Source: Streptomyces radiopugnans
GTDB lineage: Bacteria; Actinomycetota; Actinomycetes; Streptomycetales; Streptomycetaceae
Assembly: GCF_900110735.1 (NCBI RefSeq)
Contig: NZ_FOET01000001.1
Span: 186,001-250,000, forward strand
Direction: 5' to 3'
Length of the DNA stretch: 64,000 nucleotides
Shown here: positions 8,794-18,036 of the stretch, piece by piece
Layout: each line of letters starts with the position of its first letter
Numbering within the stretch: the stretch's first letter is position 1
The notes under the pieces: model-generated
What the model saw: the letters and a program-made list of their open reading frames with translations, nothing else
What the model was told of the DNA's origin: nothing
Database searches by the model: none
Made by a program: the position numbers and the translations under genes

Positions 8794-10743
8794 CTATGAG
8801 GGGCCGGAGGGCTCCTCCACGGCCTCCGCCGCGGCCCGGGCGGGGGAGCGGCCCGCCACGAGCTGTGTGGCGGCGAGCCCGGCGTACAGCGCGTCCGAGC
8901 GCAGCAGATCGGCGTGGAGGCCCACCGCGCGCACCCGGCCGTCCTCCATCACCACGATGCGGTCGGCCCGCACCACCGTGGAGAGCCGGTGCGCGATGGC
9001 CAGGACGGTGGTCTCGGCGGCCAGTTCCACGACGACCTCGCGCAGTGCCTCCTCGTTGACCGCGTCGAGCTGCGACGTCACCTCGTCGAGCAGCAGCAGC
9101 CTGGGCCTGCGCAGCAGCGCCCGGGCGATGGCGATCCGCTGGCGCTCGCCGCCCGACAGCGTCACCCCGCGGTGGCCGACCTGCGCGTCCAGGCCGCCGG
9201 GCAGCCGCTCGACGAGGCCGTCGAGCCGGGTGCGCGACACCGCGCGCCGCACCTCCTCCTCGGCGGCGTCCGGGGCGGCCAGCAGCAGGTTCTCCCGCAG
9301 GGTCCCGGCCAGTACGGGCGCGTCCTGCTCGACGTAGGCGATCGCCGACCGCAGTTCGGCCAGCGGCCAGTGGCGGATGTCGCGCCCGCCGACTGCGACG
9401 GTGCCCGCGTCGTGCTCGTAGAAGCGCTCCAGCAGCGCGAACACCGTGGACTTCCCGGCGCCGGAGGGGCCCACGATCGCCGTCAGACCGCCGGCGGGCA
9501 CCTCGAAGGTCACACCCCGGTGCGCCGGGGAGCGGCCTTCGAGGTGCCCGCCGTATCCGAAGACCACGTCCTCGAAGGCGACGCCGAGCGGTGACGAACC
9601 CCTGGGGGAGGGCGCACCGCCGGGGGACTCCCGCGGCAGCTCCTCCACCTCCCGGATGCGCCGCACCGCGGCCAGCCCGCCGCTCAGGCCCGTCCAGCCG
9701 TCGGTGAGCTGGCCGAGCGGACCCATCAGGGCGAAGAGGTAGAGCAGGAAGGCGACCAGCGACGAGACCTCCATCGCCCCGGAGACGGTCCTGGCGCCGC
9801 CGACCCCCAGTACGGCGAGGAAGGCGAACTGCATCGCCACGGAGGTCGTGACGTCGGAGACCGAGTTCCACCAGGCCACCGCCACACCGCGCTCGTGGGC
9901 CCGCCGCGCCGCCTCGGCGACGGCGGCGCTCTCGCGCTCCTCGGCCCCGCTCGCCTTGACGGTGCGGAACGCCTGCAGCGCGCGGTCCAGCGCCGACCCC
10001 ATCGCGCCGACCGCCTCCTGCGCCTGGTGCTGCGCCCGCTGGATCCTCGGCATGAGCAGGGCGAGCAGGCCCAGGGCGAGGAGCACGGCGAGGAGGGTGA
10101 CCCCCAGGAGGACGAGGTCCACGACCGCCATCAGCACGACGGTGCCCAGCAGGACCAGCACTCCGGTGACCGCGTCGGCGATGTTGCGGGAGAGCACGGT
10201 GCGCAGCAGCGAGGTGTCACCGGTGGCGCGCGAGAGCAGGTCGCCGGGGGTGAGCCGGTCGACGGCCTCGACCCGCAGCCGCAGCATCCGGCCGACGAGC
10301 CGCCTGCGGGCCCGCAGGACGGCGGCCTCGCCGGTGCGCGCCATCATGTACCGGCCGGCCGCCGCGAGGAACGCCCCGAGGAGGACGGCGAGGGTGAGGG
10401 CCACCAGCGGGCGGACGGGCGAGCGCCCGTCCGCGAAGGCGTCCACGGCGTGCTTGGCCATCATCGGCATGGCGAGGTCCGCGCCGGAGCCGAGCAGCGA
10501 CAGCAGCCCCCCGGCGACCAGCACCCGCCGGTGCGGCCGGACCTGCTCCAGGAGCAGCCGCAGCGGGGAGGGGCCGCCGGCCGGTCCCGGCTCCTCCACC
10601 CCTTCCGGCCCCGCCGGGACCGCCGCCGCGGGCTCCACGGCCCGGTCCACGGCCCGGCCCGGTGGCCGGACCGCCGCCCGGTCCCCCACAGGGCCCGCCG
10701 CCGGGGCCGCCGTGTGATCCGTCGGGGTCTTCGCCTGAGTCAC
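8794..10743 (-). CDS. Lasso-peptide ABC exporter (permease fused to ATPase)
   Basis: This 649-residue half-transporter has an N-terminal exporter-type membrane domain of about six segments (residues 75-350) and a C-terminal nucleotide-binding domain. Walker A is GPSGAGKST near residue 425, the signature is LSGGERQRIAIARAL near 530, and Walker B is LLLLDEVTSQLD. The first 60 residues are a Pro/Ala-rich soluble extension. It is expected to export the mature lasso peptide and so give self-immunity. The GTG start overlaps the B2 stop (GTGA), the third such overlap in the operon, so the assignment as lasso D protein is firm by context. The terminator follows. Confidence 0.9.
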   Translation of the reverse strand: MTQAKTPTDHTAAPAAGPVGDRAAVRPPGRAVDRAVEPAAAVPAGPEGVEEPGPAGGPSPLRLLLEQVRPHRRVLVAGGLLSLLGSGADLAMPMMAKHAVDAFADGRSPVRPLVALTLAVLLGAFLAAAGRYMMARTGEAAVLRARRRLVGRMLRLRVEAVDRLTPGDLLSRATGDTSLLRTVLSRNIADAVTGVLVLLGTVVLMAVVDLVLLGVTLLAVLLALGLLALLMPRIQRAQHQAQEAVGAMGSALDRALQAFRTVKASGAEERESAAVAEAARRAHERGVAVAWWNSVSDVTTSVAMQFAFLAVLGVGGARTVSGAMEVSSLVAFLLYLFALMGPLGQLTDGWTGLSGGLAAVRRIREVEELPRESPGGAPSPRGSSPLGVAFEDVVFGYGGHLEGRSPAHRGVTFEVPAGGLTAIVGPSGAGKSTVFALLERFYEHDAGTVAVGGRDIRHWPLAELRSAIAYVEQDAPVLAGTLRENLLLAAPDAAEEEVRRAVSRTRLDGLVERLPGGLDAQVGHRGVTLSGGERQRIAIARALLRRPRLLLLDEVTSQLDAVNEEALREVVVELAAETTVLAIAHRLSTVVRADRIVVMEDGRVRAVGLHADLLRSDALYAGLAATQLVAGRSPARAAAEAVEEPSGPS

Positions 10744-11177
10744 CCGCCCGAGTCACCGCCGTCCCCTGCGCGCACCGTCACCGTCATCAGGGGCCGCAAG
10801 CCGTCCGGCTCCTGCTCCCCGACCGCCCTGCCCCCGGCCCGCACCCAGGCGTGCGCGGAGAAGGGCGGCGCGCTGCGCACCCCCGCGCACCAGTCGGGCC
10901 ACACCCCCGACATCCGGCAGGCCAGGGCGATGGCGACGGAGCGCGGCAGGCAGCCGTACCAGCCGGCGCACCTGCGGCTGGTGGCGACCACCGCCTCGTA
11001 CACGCGCAGGGTCTCCTCGTAGCCGGCGGGACGGGCGCCGCGGCTGACACGGGTCAGCACCCGGCGCAGCCGTCCCGGACGCAGCCGGCTCAGCACGAGG
11101 GCCGCGGCGACGGCCGTGCGCACCCGGACGCCGCCGGGGCCGGAGCCGCGGCGGGGCATGGTCATCTCGGTGGTCAC
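10740..11177 (-). CDS. Lasso-peptide leader peptidase B2 (transglutaminase-like)
   Basis: This 145-residue B2 protein cleaves the precursor between leader and core, handing the core to the cyclase. The catalytic cysteine is visible as Cys76 in GWYGCLPRSVA and the histidine as His109 in FSAHAWVRAGG. The acidic member is probably near residues 121-125. The Cys/His spacing fits the split B proteins of actinomycetes, in which leader binding is on a separate B1 protein. The GTG at 11177 overlaps the B1 stop (GTGA), and the gene overlaps the exporter in the same way. There is no signal peptide; it acts in the cytosol. Confidence 0.93.
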   Translation of the reverse strand: MTTEMTMPRRGSGPGGVRVRTAVAAALVLSRLRPGRLRRVLTRVSRGARPAGYEETLRVYEAVVATSRRCAGWYGCLPRSVAIALACRMSGVWPDWCAGVRSAPPFSAHAWVRAGGRAVGEQEPDGLRPLMTVTVRAGDGGDSGG

Positions 11178-11425
11178 GGCGCGAGGAGCTCCGCCTCGAC
11201 CAGCCGGCGGGTCAGCTCCGCGACGTCCGCCTCGGCCTCGGCGCGGCCGACGTCGTACTCCTCCAGCAGCCGCTCGACGGCGGCCTCCCCGTCCCGCCCC
11301 TGGGCGAGCGCGTGCACCACGACGGCGCCGCACTCGTTCAACTGCCAGTAGGTGCCGCTGCGTTCGTCGAGCAGTACGGCGCCGTACTCGGTGGTGGTGA
11401 TGGCCACACCCTGTCTGAGCTTCAC
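11174..11425 (-). CDS. Lasso-peptide leader-binding protein B1 (PqqD-like RRE)
   Basis: This 83-residue RiPP recognition element has the PqqD-like winged-helix pattern: three beta strands (VAITTTEYGAVLLDERSGTYWQLN) and then helices through LTRRLVEAELLAP. The segment GTYWQLNECGAVVVHAL is characteristic of lasso B1. It binds the precursor leader, normally its Tyr-Pro-Leu motif, and presents it to B2 and the cyclase. The start is the GTG at 11425, which overlaps the cyclase stop (GTGA). The longer in-frame extension upstream is antisense-frame noise inside the cyclase gene. Confidence 0.93.
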   Translation of the reverse strand: MKLRQGVAITTTEYGAVLLDERSGTYWQLNECGAVVVHALAQGRDGEAAVERLLEEYDVGRAEAEADVAELTRRLVEAELLAP

Positions 11426-13320
11426 GAGACTGCCTCGCTCCTCTCGGGATCGCGGTGGTCCTCCCCGGCCGGCCAGGCGTTCTCGGCCGTCCGCAGCCAG
11501 GTCTCGCAGGAGACCGTGGAGTCGACCGGGTACCGCTGGAGGACGGGGGAGTACGGGTCGTCGGCCAGCCGTTTGAGCCGGGCGGCGTCGACGAGCCCGC
11601 GCCGGGCCAGCAGGGAGCCCTCCCACAGCGCGCGCAGGTCGGCGGAGTGCTCGCGCAGCCCGCGCACGTCGTCGGCCGACATGTGGTCCTTGGTGGTCCG
11701 GGCCAGCAGGCGGGCGGGCACCACCTCGCGCATGGCCTCCACCAGCAGCGGCTTGTACCGCCAGGGGACGACCCGGTCCTCGACGCGGACGGCGAGGGCG
11801 GCCTCGACCACCCGGTCGTCGTAGAACGGCGCGGCCACCGGGAGGCCCGCGGTGACGCCCACGTCCTCCAGCGCCTGGAAGCCGCGGGCGCCGACCCGGA
11901 CGGTGTCGAGGTCCGTGTGCCGTCCGGGGCGGGGGCCCAGCGGCTCGGCGTGCCCGGCCGCCGAGCGGAGCTCGTCGAGGATCAGCGCCGCGGCGTCGCC
12001 GGTGAGCCAGGGCGGCAGCGACTGCCGGGGCCCCCAGGACAGCAGCGGGCCGCGGTCGGCGGGCGGCTCGCGCGTGACGGCGCCGGCCAGCCAGGCGGCG
12101 TACGAGGGGCGGGCCAGCAGGGCGCGCAGGGTGGGCCACAGGGGCCAGCCGTACTGGTGCCGCAGCGCGCCGATCCGGTTCCACGCCTTCAGCGGGCTGC
12201 GCGGGAGCAGGTCCCGGCAGGCCGAGGGCAGGCCGTTGAAGAGCTCGTCGCCGCCGTAGCCGGTCAGGTGGTACCGGGAACCGGTCGCGGCGGCGCGGCC
12301 GAGCAGCAGGTACGCCCTCGCCCGCGCGGGGGCGACGGGGAAGGGCTCGTCGAGCAGCTCCCGGGCGTTCCCCCGCAGGTCCGCGTAGAACAGCGGGGCG
12401 TCGCCGGCCGGGACGACGCGGTGCTCGACGGACCGGCCGGCGACGCGGCGGGCGTCCTCCGCCCCCCGGCGGGCCCACATCTCGTCCTCCGAGGAGCCGT
12501 CCCGCGCGGCGACGGTCAGCAGTGCCGTCTCCCGGTCCCCCGCCGCCCGCAGGGCGAGGAAGGCGACGGAGGCGGAGTCCAGTCCGCCGGAGAGTTCGCA
12601 GCTGATCCGGGTGTGCCCGGCCAGCTGGGCGCGGACGGAGTCCGCGAGCGCGGTGGCCAGGAGGGGGGCGCCGCGCCGCGCGCCGAGCTCCGGCTCGGGC
12701 GGCCGCCACCAGCGCCACACGGTGTGGCGGGGGCCGCCGGGGCCGTCGCGCAGGCTGAGCGCGTACGCCGGGTCGACCTCCTCCAGACCCCGCCACAGGG
12801 GGCGGTGCCGCAGCGGGTGCGGGACGAAGTCCAGCAGGCGCAGGGCGAGCGCGGCGTCGTCGATCCCCGCCCCGGTGAGGTGGGCCAGGAGCGCCGGCCG
12901 GTCGGAGGCGACGCGTCCGCCGGCGTACCCGGCGTGGTAGACGCGCCGGTGTCCGGAGGCCGTGCCCCGTACGCAGACGTCGTCCCCCACCCGGGAGACG
13001 ACGTGGTGGAGGCCGGGCAACCGGGTCAGCCGGCGGTGGAGGTCGGCGGTGTCGCGGGCCGGGCCGAGGACGCCGTGGAGGACGTCGTCGGGGACGCGGT
13101 ACGGGCCGATCAGCACGAGGGCGTCGTCGCCGCGCGTGACCCGGCTGACCTGCCGGAAGGGGAGGCGGAAGACGATCCAGGGACGCCCCGAAGGGTGGGG
13201 CACGGTCCCCGCGCCCGCCGTCTCCGCCGGGCGAAGACGCCCGGCCGCGGCCTGCCCTTCGGGCGTGTCCGGGAGGACCGCGAAGAAGTCACGCAGGTGA
13301 CCGGGCATCTTCTTCACCAC
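11422..13320 (-). CDS. Lasso cyclase C (asparagine synthetase homologue)
   Basis: This 632-residue macrolactam synthetase adenylates the ring-forming acidic side chain of the core and closes it onto the Gly1 amine. The ATP-pyrophosphatase loop is ELSGGLDSASV near residues 239-249. GYGGDELFNG and, further on, TTKDHMSADDVRGLREHS fit the AsnB synthetase domain. The N-terminal 200 residues correspond to a degenerate glutaminase-like domain without the catalytic Cys at position 2, as in other lasso cyclases. The start is GTG 13320, only 7 nt after the precursor stop; ATG 13308 is an alternative. The lack of its own ribosome site suggests translational coupling to the precursor. Confidence 0.95.
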   Translation of the reverse strand: MVKKMPGHLRDFFAVLPDTPEGQAAAGRLRPAETAGAGTVPHPSGRPWIVFRLPFRQVSRVTRGDDALVLIGPYRVPDDVLHGVLGPARDTADLHRRLTRLPGLHHVVSRVGDDVCVRGTASGHRRVYHAGYAGGRVASDRPALLAHLTGAGIDDAALALRLLDFVPHPLRHRPLWRGLEEVDPAYALSLRDGPGGPRHTVWRWWRPPEPELGARRGAPLLATALADSVRAQLAGHTRISCELSGGLDSASVAFLALRAAGDRETALLTVAARDGSSEDEMWARRGAEDARRVAGRSVEHRVVPAGDAPLFYADLRGNARELLDEPFPVAPARARAYLLLGRAAATGSRYHLTGYGGDELFNGLPSACRDLLPRSPLKAWNRIGALRHQYGWPLWPTLRALLARPSYAAWLAGAVTREPPADRGPLLSWGPRQSLPPWLTGDAAALILDELRSAAGHAEPLGPRPGRHTDLDTVRVGARGFQALEDVGVTAGLPVAAPFYDDRVVEAALAVRVEDRVVPWRYKPLLVEAMREVVPARLLARTTKDHMSADDVRGLREHSADLRALWEGSLLARRGLVDAARLKRLADDPYSPVLQRYPVDSTVSCETWLRTAENAWPAGEDHRDPERSEAVS

Positions 13321-13327
13321 GGGACGG

Positions 13328-13447
13328 TCAGACGAACCGGCGGCTGAAGTACTCCTTGTACTTGCCGACGAAGTAGCCCGCGGTCCTCTTGCGGAAGCTC
13401 CCCTGGTCGAAGAGGGCGGGCTTCACATAGGTCTTCTTCTGCTTCAT
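13328..13447 (-). CDS. Lasso peptide precursor A
   Basis: This 39-residue precursor has leader residues 1-23 and core residues 24-39. The leader carries the actinobacterial motif Tyr7-Pro10-Leu12-Gly16 and ends RKRTA, with the threonine at position -2 that B2 enzymes require. The predicted core is GYFVGKYKEYFSRRFV: Gly1 and Glu9 are positioned for a nine-residue macrolactam ring, with a seven-residue loop and tail (YFSRRFV) containing Tyr10, Phe11, Arg13, Arg14 and Phe15 as possible steric plugs. There is no cysteine, so it is class II. The ATG at 13447 follows GAAGGAGAG, spacing about 12 nt. The ring start and size are inferred from the rules above, not demonstrated. Confidence 0.93.
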   Translation of the reverse strand: MKQKKTYVKPALFDQGSFRKRTAGYFVGKYKEYFSRRFV

Positions 13448-13653
13448 GTCGTGCGCACTCTCCTTCTGGTGGCGGAACATCCGTGTACTGGTGCGAACGT
13501 TCACGCACGGTGCACGGTCTGTTGCTGGAGCGACGGACGGGATCACATTCACAGCGGTACCAGCGGGGCCGCAACGCACTTTTGCGCCATCCTCGGCCGG
13601 TCGGCGGTGCCCCGGTTTGCCAAAGGAACTACTTAACGCTCATATGACCGACG
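13448..13653 (-). promoter_or_regulatory. Upstream region of the lasso operon
   Basis: No gene is seen. On the minus strand TTGCGG (13569-13574) and TGAATG (13546-13551) are 17 bp apart, a weak promoter candidate. GAACGTTC (13495-13502), flanked by GTGC and CGCAC, is a near-palindrome 48-55 bp before the ATG and may be an operator. It lacks the N4 spacer of a LexA box. No dedicated regulator gene accompanies the cluster. Confidence 0.3.
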
Positions 13654-13711
13654 CCCCGTCCATGCCGTCGGCCGGACCCGGCTGCGGGTCCGGCCGACGG
13701 CATGGACGGGG
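13654..13711 (-). terminator. 27-bp perfect inverted repeat after copA
   Basis: The arms 13654-13680 and 13685-13711 are perfectly complementary with a 4-nt loop GCTG. It lies 26 bp beyond the copper ATPase stop and upstream of the lasso promoter region, so it should stop copZA read-through into the lasso operon. Confidence 0.85.
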
Positions 13712-13736
13712 CGGGGGCGGGGGCGACCGGGACCGG

Positions 13737-16037
13737 TCAGCGGAAGGCGCGCAGCCGGAGGCTGTTGGTGACGACGAAGACCGAGGAGAAGGCCATCGCG
13801 GCTCCCGCGATCATCGGGTTGAGCAGCCCGGCCGCGGCCAGCGGCAGGGCGGCGACGTTGTAGCCGAAGGCCCAGAACAGATTGCCCTTGATGGTGGACA
13901 GGGTCCTGCGGGCCAGGCGGATGGCGTCCGCGGCGGCGCGCAGGTCGCCGCGGACGAGGGTGAGGTCGCCGGCCTCGATGGCGGCGTCGGTGCCGGTGCC
14001 CATGGCCAGGCCGAGGTCGGCCTGGGCGAGGGCGGCCGCGTCGTTGACGCCGTCGCCGACCATGGCCACGGAGCGGCCCTCGTCCTGGAGGCGCTTGACG
14101 ACGTCGACCTTGTCCTGGGGCATGACCTCGGCGATCACCCGCCCTCCGGAGGCGTCGATCCCCACCTCGTGGGCGACGGCCTCGGCGACGGCCCGGTTGT
14201 CGCCGGTGAGCAGGATCGGGGTGAGCCCGAGGGCGCGCAGCCGGGTGATGGCCTCGGCGCTGGTGGGCTTGACGGCGTCGGCGACCTCCAGGACGGCGCG
14301 GGCGGCTCCGTCCCAGGCGACGGCGATGGCGGTGCGGCCGCCGGCCTCGGCGTCGTTCCGGGCGCGGGCGAGGTCGGCGGGCAGTTCGATGGCCCACTGC
14401 TCCAGGAGCCGGGTGCGCCCGACGAGGACGGCGTGGCCGTCGACGATGCCCTGGACGCCGAGCCCGGGGACGTTGGCGAAGTCCTCCGGAGCGGGCAGTG
14501 CGCCGACCCGCTCGGCGGCCCCGATGGCGACGGCCTGGGCGATGGGGTGCTCGGAGGCGTGCTCCAGGGCGCCGGCCAGGCGCAGCACCTCGTCCTCGTC
14601 CTCGCCCTCGGCGGCGATGACGTCGCGCAGTTCCATCCTCCCGGTGGTGACGGTGCCGGTCTTGTCCAGGACGATGGTGTCCACGCGCCGGGTGGTCTCC
14701 AGGACCTCGGGGCCCTTGATGAGGATGCCGAGCTGGGCGCCGCGTCCGGTGCCGACCATCAGGGCGGTGGGGGTGGCCAGGCCCAGGGCGCAGGGGCAGG
14801 CGATGATCAGGACGGCGACGGCCGCGGTGAAGGCCGCGGCCGAGCCTCCGCCGGTGCCGAGCCAGAAGCCCAGGGTGCCCAGTGAGATCAGCAGCACCAC
14901 CGGCACGAAGACGGCCGAGACCCGGTCGGCCAGCCGCTGCACCTCGGCCTTGCCGCTCTGGGCCTCCTCGACCAGCTTGGCCATCCGGGCGAGCTGGGTG
15001 TCGGAGCCGACGCGGGTGGCCTGGACGACCAGCCGGCCGGAGGTGTTGACGGTGGCGCCGGTGACCGCGTCGCCTGCCGAGACGTCCACCGGCACGGACT
15101 CGCCGGTCAGCATCGAGGCGTCCACGGCCGAGGAGCCCTCGACCACGGTGCCGTCGGTGGCGATCTTCTCGCCGGGGCGGACCAGGAAGCGGTCCCCGAC
15201 GGCCAGTTCGGCGACGGGGATGCGCTCCTCCCGCCCGTCGCGCAGGACGGTGACCTCCTTGGCGCCCAGCTCCAGCAGGGCGCGCAGCGCCGCACCCGCG
15301 CTCCGCTTGGAGCGCGCCTCCAGATAGCGGCCGAGCAGGATGAACGTCGTCACCCCGGCCGCGACCTCCAGGTACAGGGCGGAGGCGGCGTCGGCGCGGG
15401 AGACGGTCAGCTCGAAACCGTGCCGCATCCCGGGCATGCCGGCGTCGCCGAGGAACAGCGCCCACAGCGACCAGCCGAGGGCCGCGGTGGTGCCCACCGA
15501 GACCAGGGTGTCCATGGTGGCCGCGCCGTGCCGGGCGTTCGTCCACGCCGCGCGGTGGAAGGGCAGCGCGCCCCACACCACGACCGGTGCGGCCAGGGTC
15601 AGCGACAGCCACTGCCAGTTGTCGAACTGGAGGGCCGGGACCATCGACAGCAGCACGACCGGCACCGACAGCGCCAGCGAGACCAGGAAGCGCTGCCGCA
15701 GCGAGGCGAGTTCGCGGTCGCCCTCGCTCTCCCCGGCACCTGCACCGGCTCCCGCCCCGGTCTCGCCGCCCTCCGGCCGCTCGGGAGCGGGCGGAGGAGG
15801 CGGCTGGGCGGTGTAGCCGGTCTTCTCGACGGTGGCGATCAGATCGTCGACGCTCACGCCGGGGGCGTAGCTGACGCGCGCCTTCTCGGTGGCGAAGTTG
15901 ACCGTGGCGCTCACGCCGTCCATCCGGTTGAGCTTCTTCTCGACACGGGCGGCGCATGAGGCGCAGGTCATGCCGCCGATGGCGAGTTCGACCTCTTCGG
16001 CGGGGGCCTGCGTACCGGACGTCGTGGTGGTGGTCAT
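13737..16037 (-). CDS. copA: Copper-exporting P1B-type ATPase
   Basis: This 766-residue membrane ATPase exports Cu(I). One N-terminal metal-binding domain carries GMTCASC (Cys25, Cys28). A Glu/Gly/Pro-rich linker follows, then the membrane domain with the transport motif CPC in [12 protein letters not shown] near residue 414. DKTGT, with the phosphorylated Asp, lies near 458, SEHPIA in the N-domain, and MVGDGVNDA near 661. The ATG at 16037 is preceded by GGGAGAAAGC. The much longer open frame upstream runs through copZ in another frame and is not real. It is co-transcribed with copZ behind a CsoR box, so copper induction is expected. Confidence 0.95.
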   Translation of the reverse strand: MTTTTTSGTQAPAEEVELAIGGMTCASCAARVEKKLNRMDGVSATVNFATEKARVSYAPGVSVDDLIATVEKTGYTAQPPPPPAPERPEGGETGAGAGAGAGESEGDRELASLRQRFLVSLALSVPVVLLSMVPALQFDNWQWLSLTLAAPVVVWGALPFHRAAWTNARHGAATMDTLVSVGTTAALGWSLWALFLGDAGMPGMRHGFELTVSRADAASALYLEVAAGVTTFILLGRYLEARSKRSAGAALRALLELGAKEVTVLRDGREERIPVAELAVGDRFLVRPGEKIATDGTVVEGSSAVDASMLTGESVPVDVSAGDAVTGATVNTSGRLVVQATRVGSDTQLARMAKLVEEAQSGKAEVQRLADRVSAVFVPVVLLISLGTLGFWLGTGGGSAAAFTAAVAVLIIACPCALGLATPTALMVGTGRGAQLGILIKGPEVLETTRRVDTIVLDKTGTVTTGRMELRDVIAAEGEDEDEVLRLAGALEHASEHPIAQAVAIGAAERVGALPAPEDFANVPGLGVQGIVDGHAVLVGRTRLLEQWAIELPADLARARNDAEAGGRTAIAVAWDGAARAVLEVADAVKPTSAEAITRLRALGLTPILLTGDNRAVAEAVAHEVGIDASGGRVIAEVMPQDKVDVVKRLQDEGRSVAMVGDGVNDAAALAQADLGLAMGTGTDAAIEAGDLTLVRGDLRAAADAIRLARRTLSTIKGNLFWAFGYNVAALPLAAAGLLNPMIAGAAMAFSSVFVVTNSLRLRAFR

Positions 16038-16123
16038 GCTTTCTCCCGGACGGGGGCCGGACCGTGCCGGCCGCGCGGTCGCGCGGCGGTACGGTCCGAC
16101 GGTGGCGGTGCGGTCGCGGGTGG

Positions 16124-16342
16124 TCAGGCCCGGCCGGCGAGTTCGTAGCCCGCCTCGTCGACGGCGGCACGTACGGCCTCGTCGTCCAGTTCGCGGGTGG
16201 AGGTGACGGTCACCAGGCCGGTCGAGGCGACGGCCTTCACCTCGGTGACGCCGTCGATCCCGGAGATCTCGCTGTTGACCGCGCCCTCGCAGTGGCCGCA
16301 GGTCATGCCGGTGACCTTGTAGGTGGTGGTGACGGTGCTCAT
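16124..16342 (-). CDS. copZ: Copper chaperone CopZ
   Basis: This 72-residue heavy-metal-associated domain protein carries Cu(I) in the cytosol and delivers it to CopA or CsoR. The metal site is [11 protein letters not shown] (Cys14, Cys17). The length and the ending at AGYELAGRA match single-domain chaperones. The ATG at 16342 has GGGAG nine bases upstream; an in-frame TTG nine bases earlier would sit too close to that site. It is the first gene of copZ-copA, 86 bp before the ATPase start. Confidence 0.95.
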   Translation of the reverse strand: MSTVTTTYKVTGMTCGHCEGAVNSEISGIDGVTEVKAVASTGLVTVTSTRELDDEAVRAAVDEAGYELAGRA

Positions 16343-16422
16343 GGCTTCCAACTCCCTGGGGTGGGTATTCGTGGGGCGCTCGGGGTGCGCCGGGCCCGAT
16401 GTCCGATGCCGGTTCCAACTTT

Positions 16423-16439
16423 ATACCCCGCCGGGGTAT
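16423..16439 (-). promoter_or_regulatory. CsoR box in the copZA promoter
   Basis: ATACCCCG-C-CGGGGTAT is a perfect palindrome of the CsoR operator type. On the minus strand its right half runs into TATAAA, which can serve as the -10 element, so the bound repressor would block polymerase. It lies 81 bp upstream of the copZ start. No csoR gene is in the window. Confidence 0.85.
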
Positions 16440-16722
16440 TCCCTGGGGGGCGGGCCGTTCCGGGTGATCTGTCACCGGCTGTCGCCGGGGCCGGTCGCAG
16501 GGGAGTCGGCGAGCACGTCGCCGGCCTTCCGGAACTCGAGGTCGAATCCATCCACCTCCCCTCGGTCCCGACGCGGGCGGAGCGGCCGCCCGCGGCTCCG
16601 GCCTGACACGCCTGCCCGCATCCCTGCCCGGGCCGGCCGGGGCAGGGGGTAGGGTGCCCGCCTGCCGGGACCGGCGTACTGCCGGGCCGGTGACAGAGCC
16701 CGCGTCCTGGGAGAGTGTTCAC

Positions 16723-18036
16723 GTGGTACTCGTCATGGTGTTCGGAGTCGCGCTGCTCATAGCGGTGCTGCTGTCCGGGCTGGCCGCCCGGTCGGTGCTC
16801 TCCACCTCGCTGCTGTTCCTGGTGGGCGGCGCGCTGGTCAGCGACGGCTTCCTGGGGCTGATCCACATCACCCCGGACAGCGACATCGTGGCCACCACCG
16901 CCGACCTGGCCCTGTTCGCGGTGCTGTTCACCGACGGCATGCACGTCTCCTTCCCCGCGCTGCGCCGGGCCTGGCGCAATCCGGTCCGCGCGCTCGGCCT
17001 GGGCATGCCGCTGGCCTTCCTCGGCGTCGCGCTGCTGGCGCACTTCCTCGTCGGCCTGGACTGGACGACGTCCTTCCTGGTCGGCGCGGTACTGGCACCC
17101 ACCGACCCGGTGTTCGCCTCGGCGATCGTGGGCCGAGAGGAGGTGCCCGCGAAGCTGCGGCAGCTTCTCAACATCGAAAGCGGGGTCAACGACGGCCTCG
17201 CACTGCCCTTCGTCCTGATCCTCATCGCCGCCGCCGCGCCGGCCGGGCACGCCGAGGACGCCGACTTCGCCGCGATCGCCACCGAGCTGGTCCTCGGCCT
17301 GCTCTTCGGAGTCCTCCTGCCGCTGCTGGCGAACTGGCTGGTCCGCTTCCGCCTGCTGGGCGCCGAGCCCAGGCTCCAACCGCTGCTGCCGCTGGCCGTC
17401 GGTGTGACCCTGTATGCCGCCTGCCACCTCACCCACGCCAACCCCTACCTCGCCGCGTTCTCGGCGGGCGCGGTGATCGCCGCGGTCTCCCCGGAAGCCA
17501 AGGAGGCGTTCGAGCCGCTGGGGGAGTCCCTGGCGGAGCTGGCGAAGTTCGCGGCACTGCTGGTCTTCGGCGCCCTGCTGACCCCCCAGCTCTTCGGAGA
17601 CCTGTCCCTCGGAGGCTACGCGGTCGCGGTCCTGGCCATCGTCCTGATCCGCCCGGCCTCGATGCTGCTGTCCCTGGTGGGCACGGGCTTCGACCGGAAG
17701 GAGAGGCTCACGGCGGCCTGGTTCGGGCCCAAGGGATTCGCCTCGGTGGTCTACGGACTGCTGGTGCTCCAGTCGGGCATCCCGCGCGCCGAGGACGCCT
17801 TCACACTGATCGCCGTCACCATCGCCTTCTCGATCGTCGCCCACAGCAGTACGGACGTACCGATCGCGCGGGTCTTCGACATCGAGGAACTGGCGGGCAT
17901 CCCGGGCGACGGGAAGGGGCCGCGCCTGCCGGTGGGCGGGCGCGGCCGGAACGGCGCGGGCGGCGGTGACGACGCCGGAAGCGGCGGCGGCCCGGCGGCC
18001 GGAGGAGCCGGGGAGGGCGTCGTCAGCCCTCGCTGA
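16723..18036 (+). CDS. CPA1-family Na+/H+ antiporter (NhaP-like)
   Basis: This 437-residue membrane protein with about 12 hydrophobic segments exchanges Na+ or K+ for protons across the cell membrane. Family hallmarks are LAPTDPVFASAIVG and NIESGVNDGLALPF. The tail after residue 400 is Gly-rich, soluble and probably disordered. The GTG at 16723 (VVLVMVFGVAL) is chosen because GGGAG lies nine bases upstream. The longer frame from 16654 adds a polar, unlikely N-terminus. Its 3' end overlaps the convergent nhaA gene by 14 bp, so the two antiporters end tail to tail with no room for a separate terminator. Confidence 0.88.
   Translation: MVLVMVFGVALLIAVLLSGLAARSVLSTSLLFLVGGALVSDGFLGLIHITPDSDIVATTADLALFAVLFTDGMHVSFPALRRAWRNPVRALGLGMPLAFLGVALLAHFLVGLDWTTSFLVGAVLAPTDPVFASAIVGREEVPAKLRQLLNIESGVNDGLALPFVLILIAAAAPAGHAEDADFAAIATELVLGLLFGVLLPLLANWLVRFRLLGAEPRLQPLLPLAVGVTLYAACHLTHANPYLAAFSAGAVIAAVSPEAKEAFEPLGESLAELAKFAALLVFGALLTPQLFGDLSLGGYAVAVLAIVLIRPASMLLSLVGTGFDRKERLTAAWFGPKGFASVVYGLLVLQSGIPRAEDAFTLIAVTIAFSIVAHSSTDVPIARVFDIEELAGIPGDGKGPRLPVGGRGRNGAGGGDDAGSGGGPAAGGAGEGVVSPR

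Noticed and set aside
13495..13502. GAACGTTC as a LexA (SOS) box
   Set aside because: The actinobacterial LexA box needs GAAC-N4-GTTC; here the half-sites abut with no spacer.
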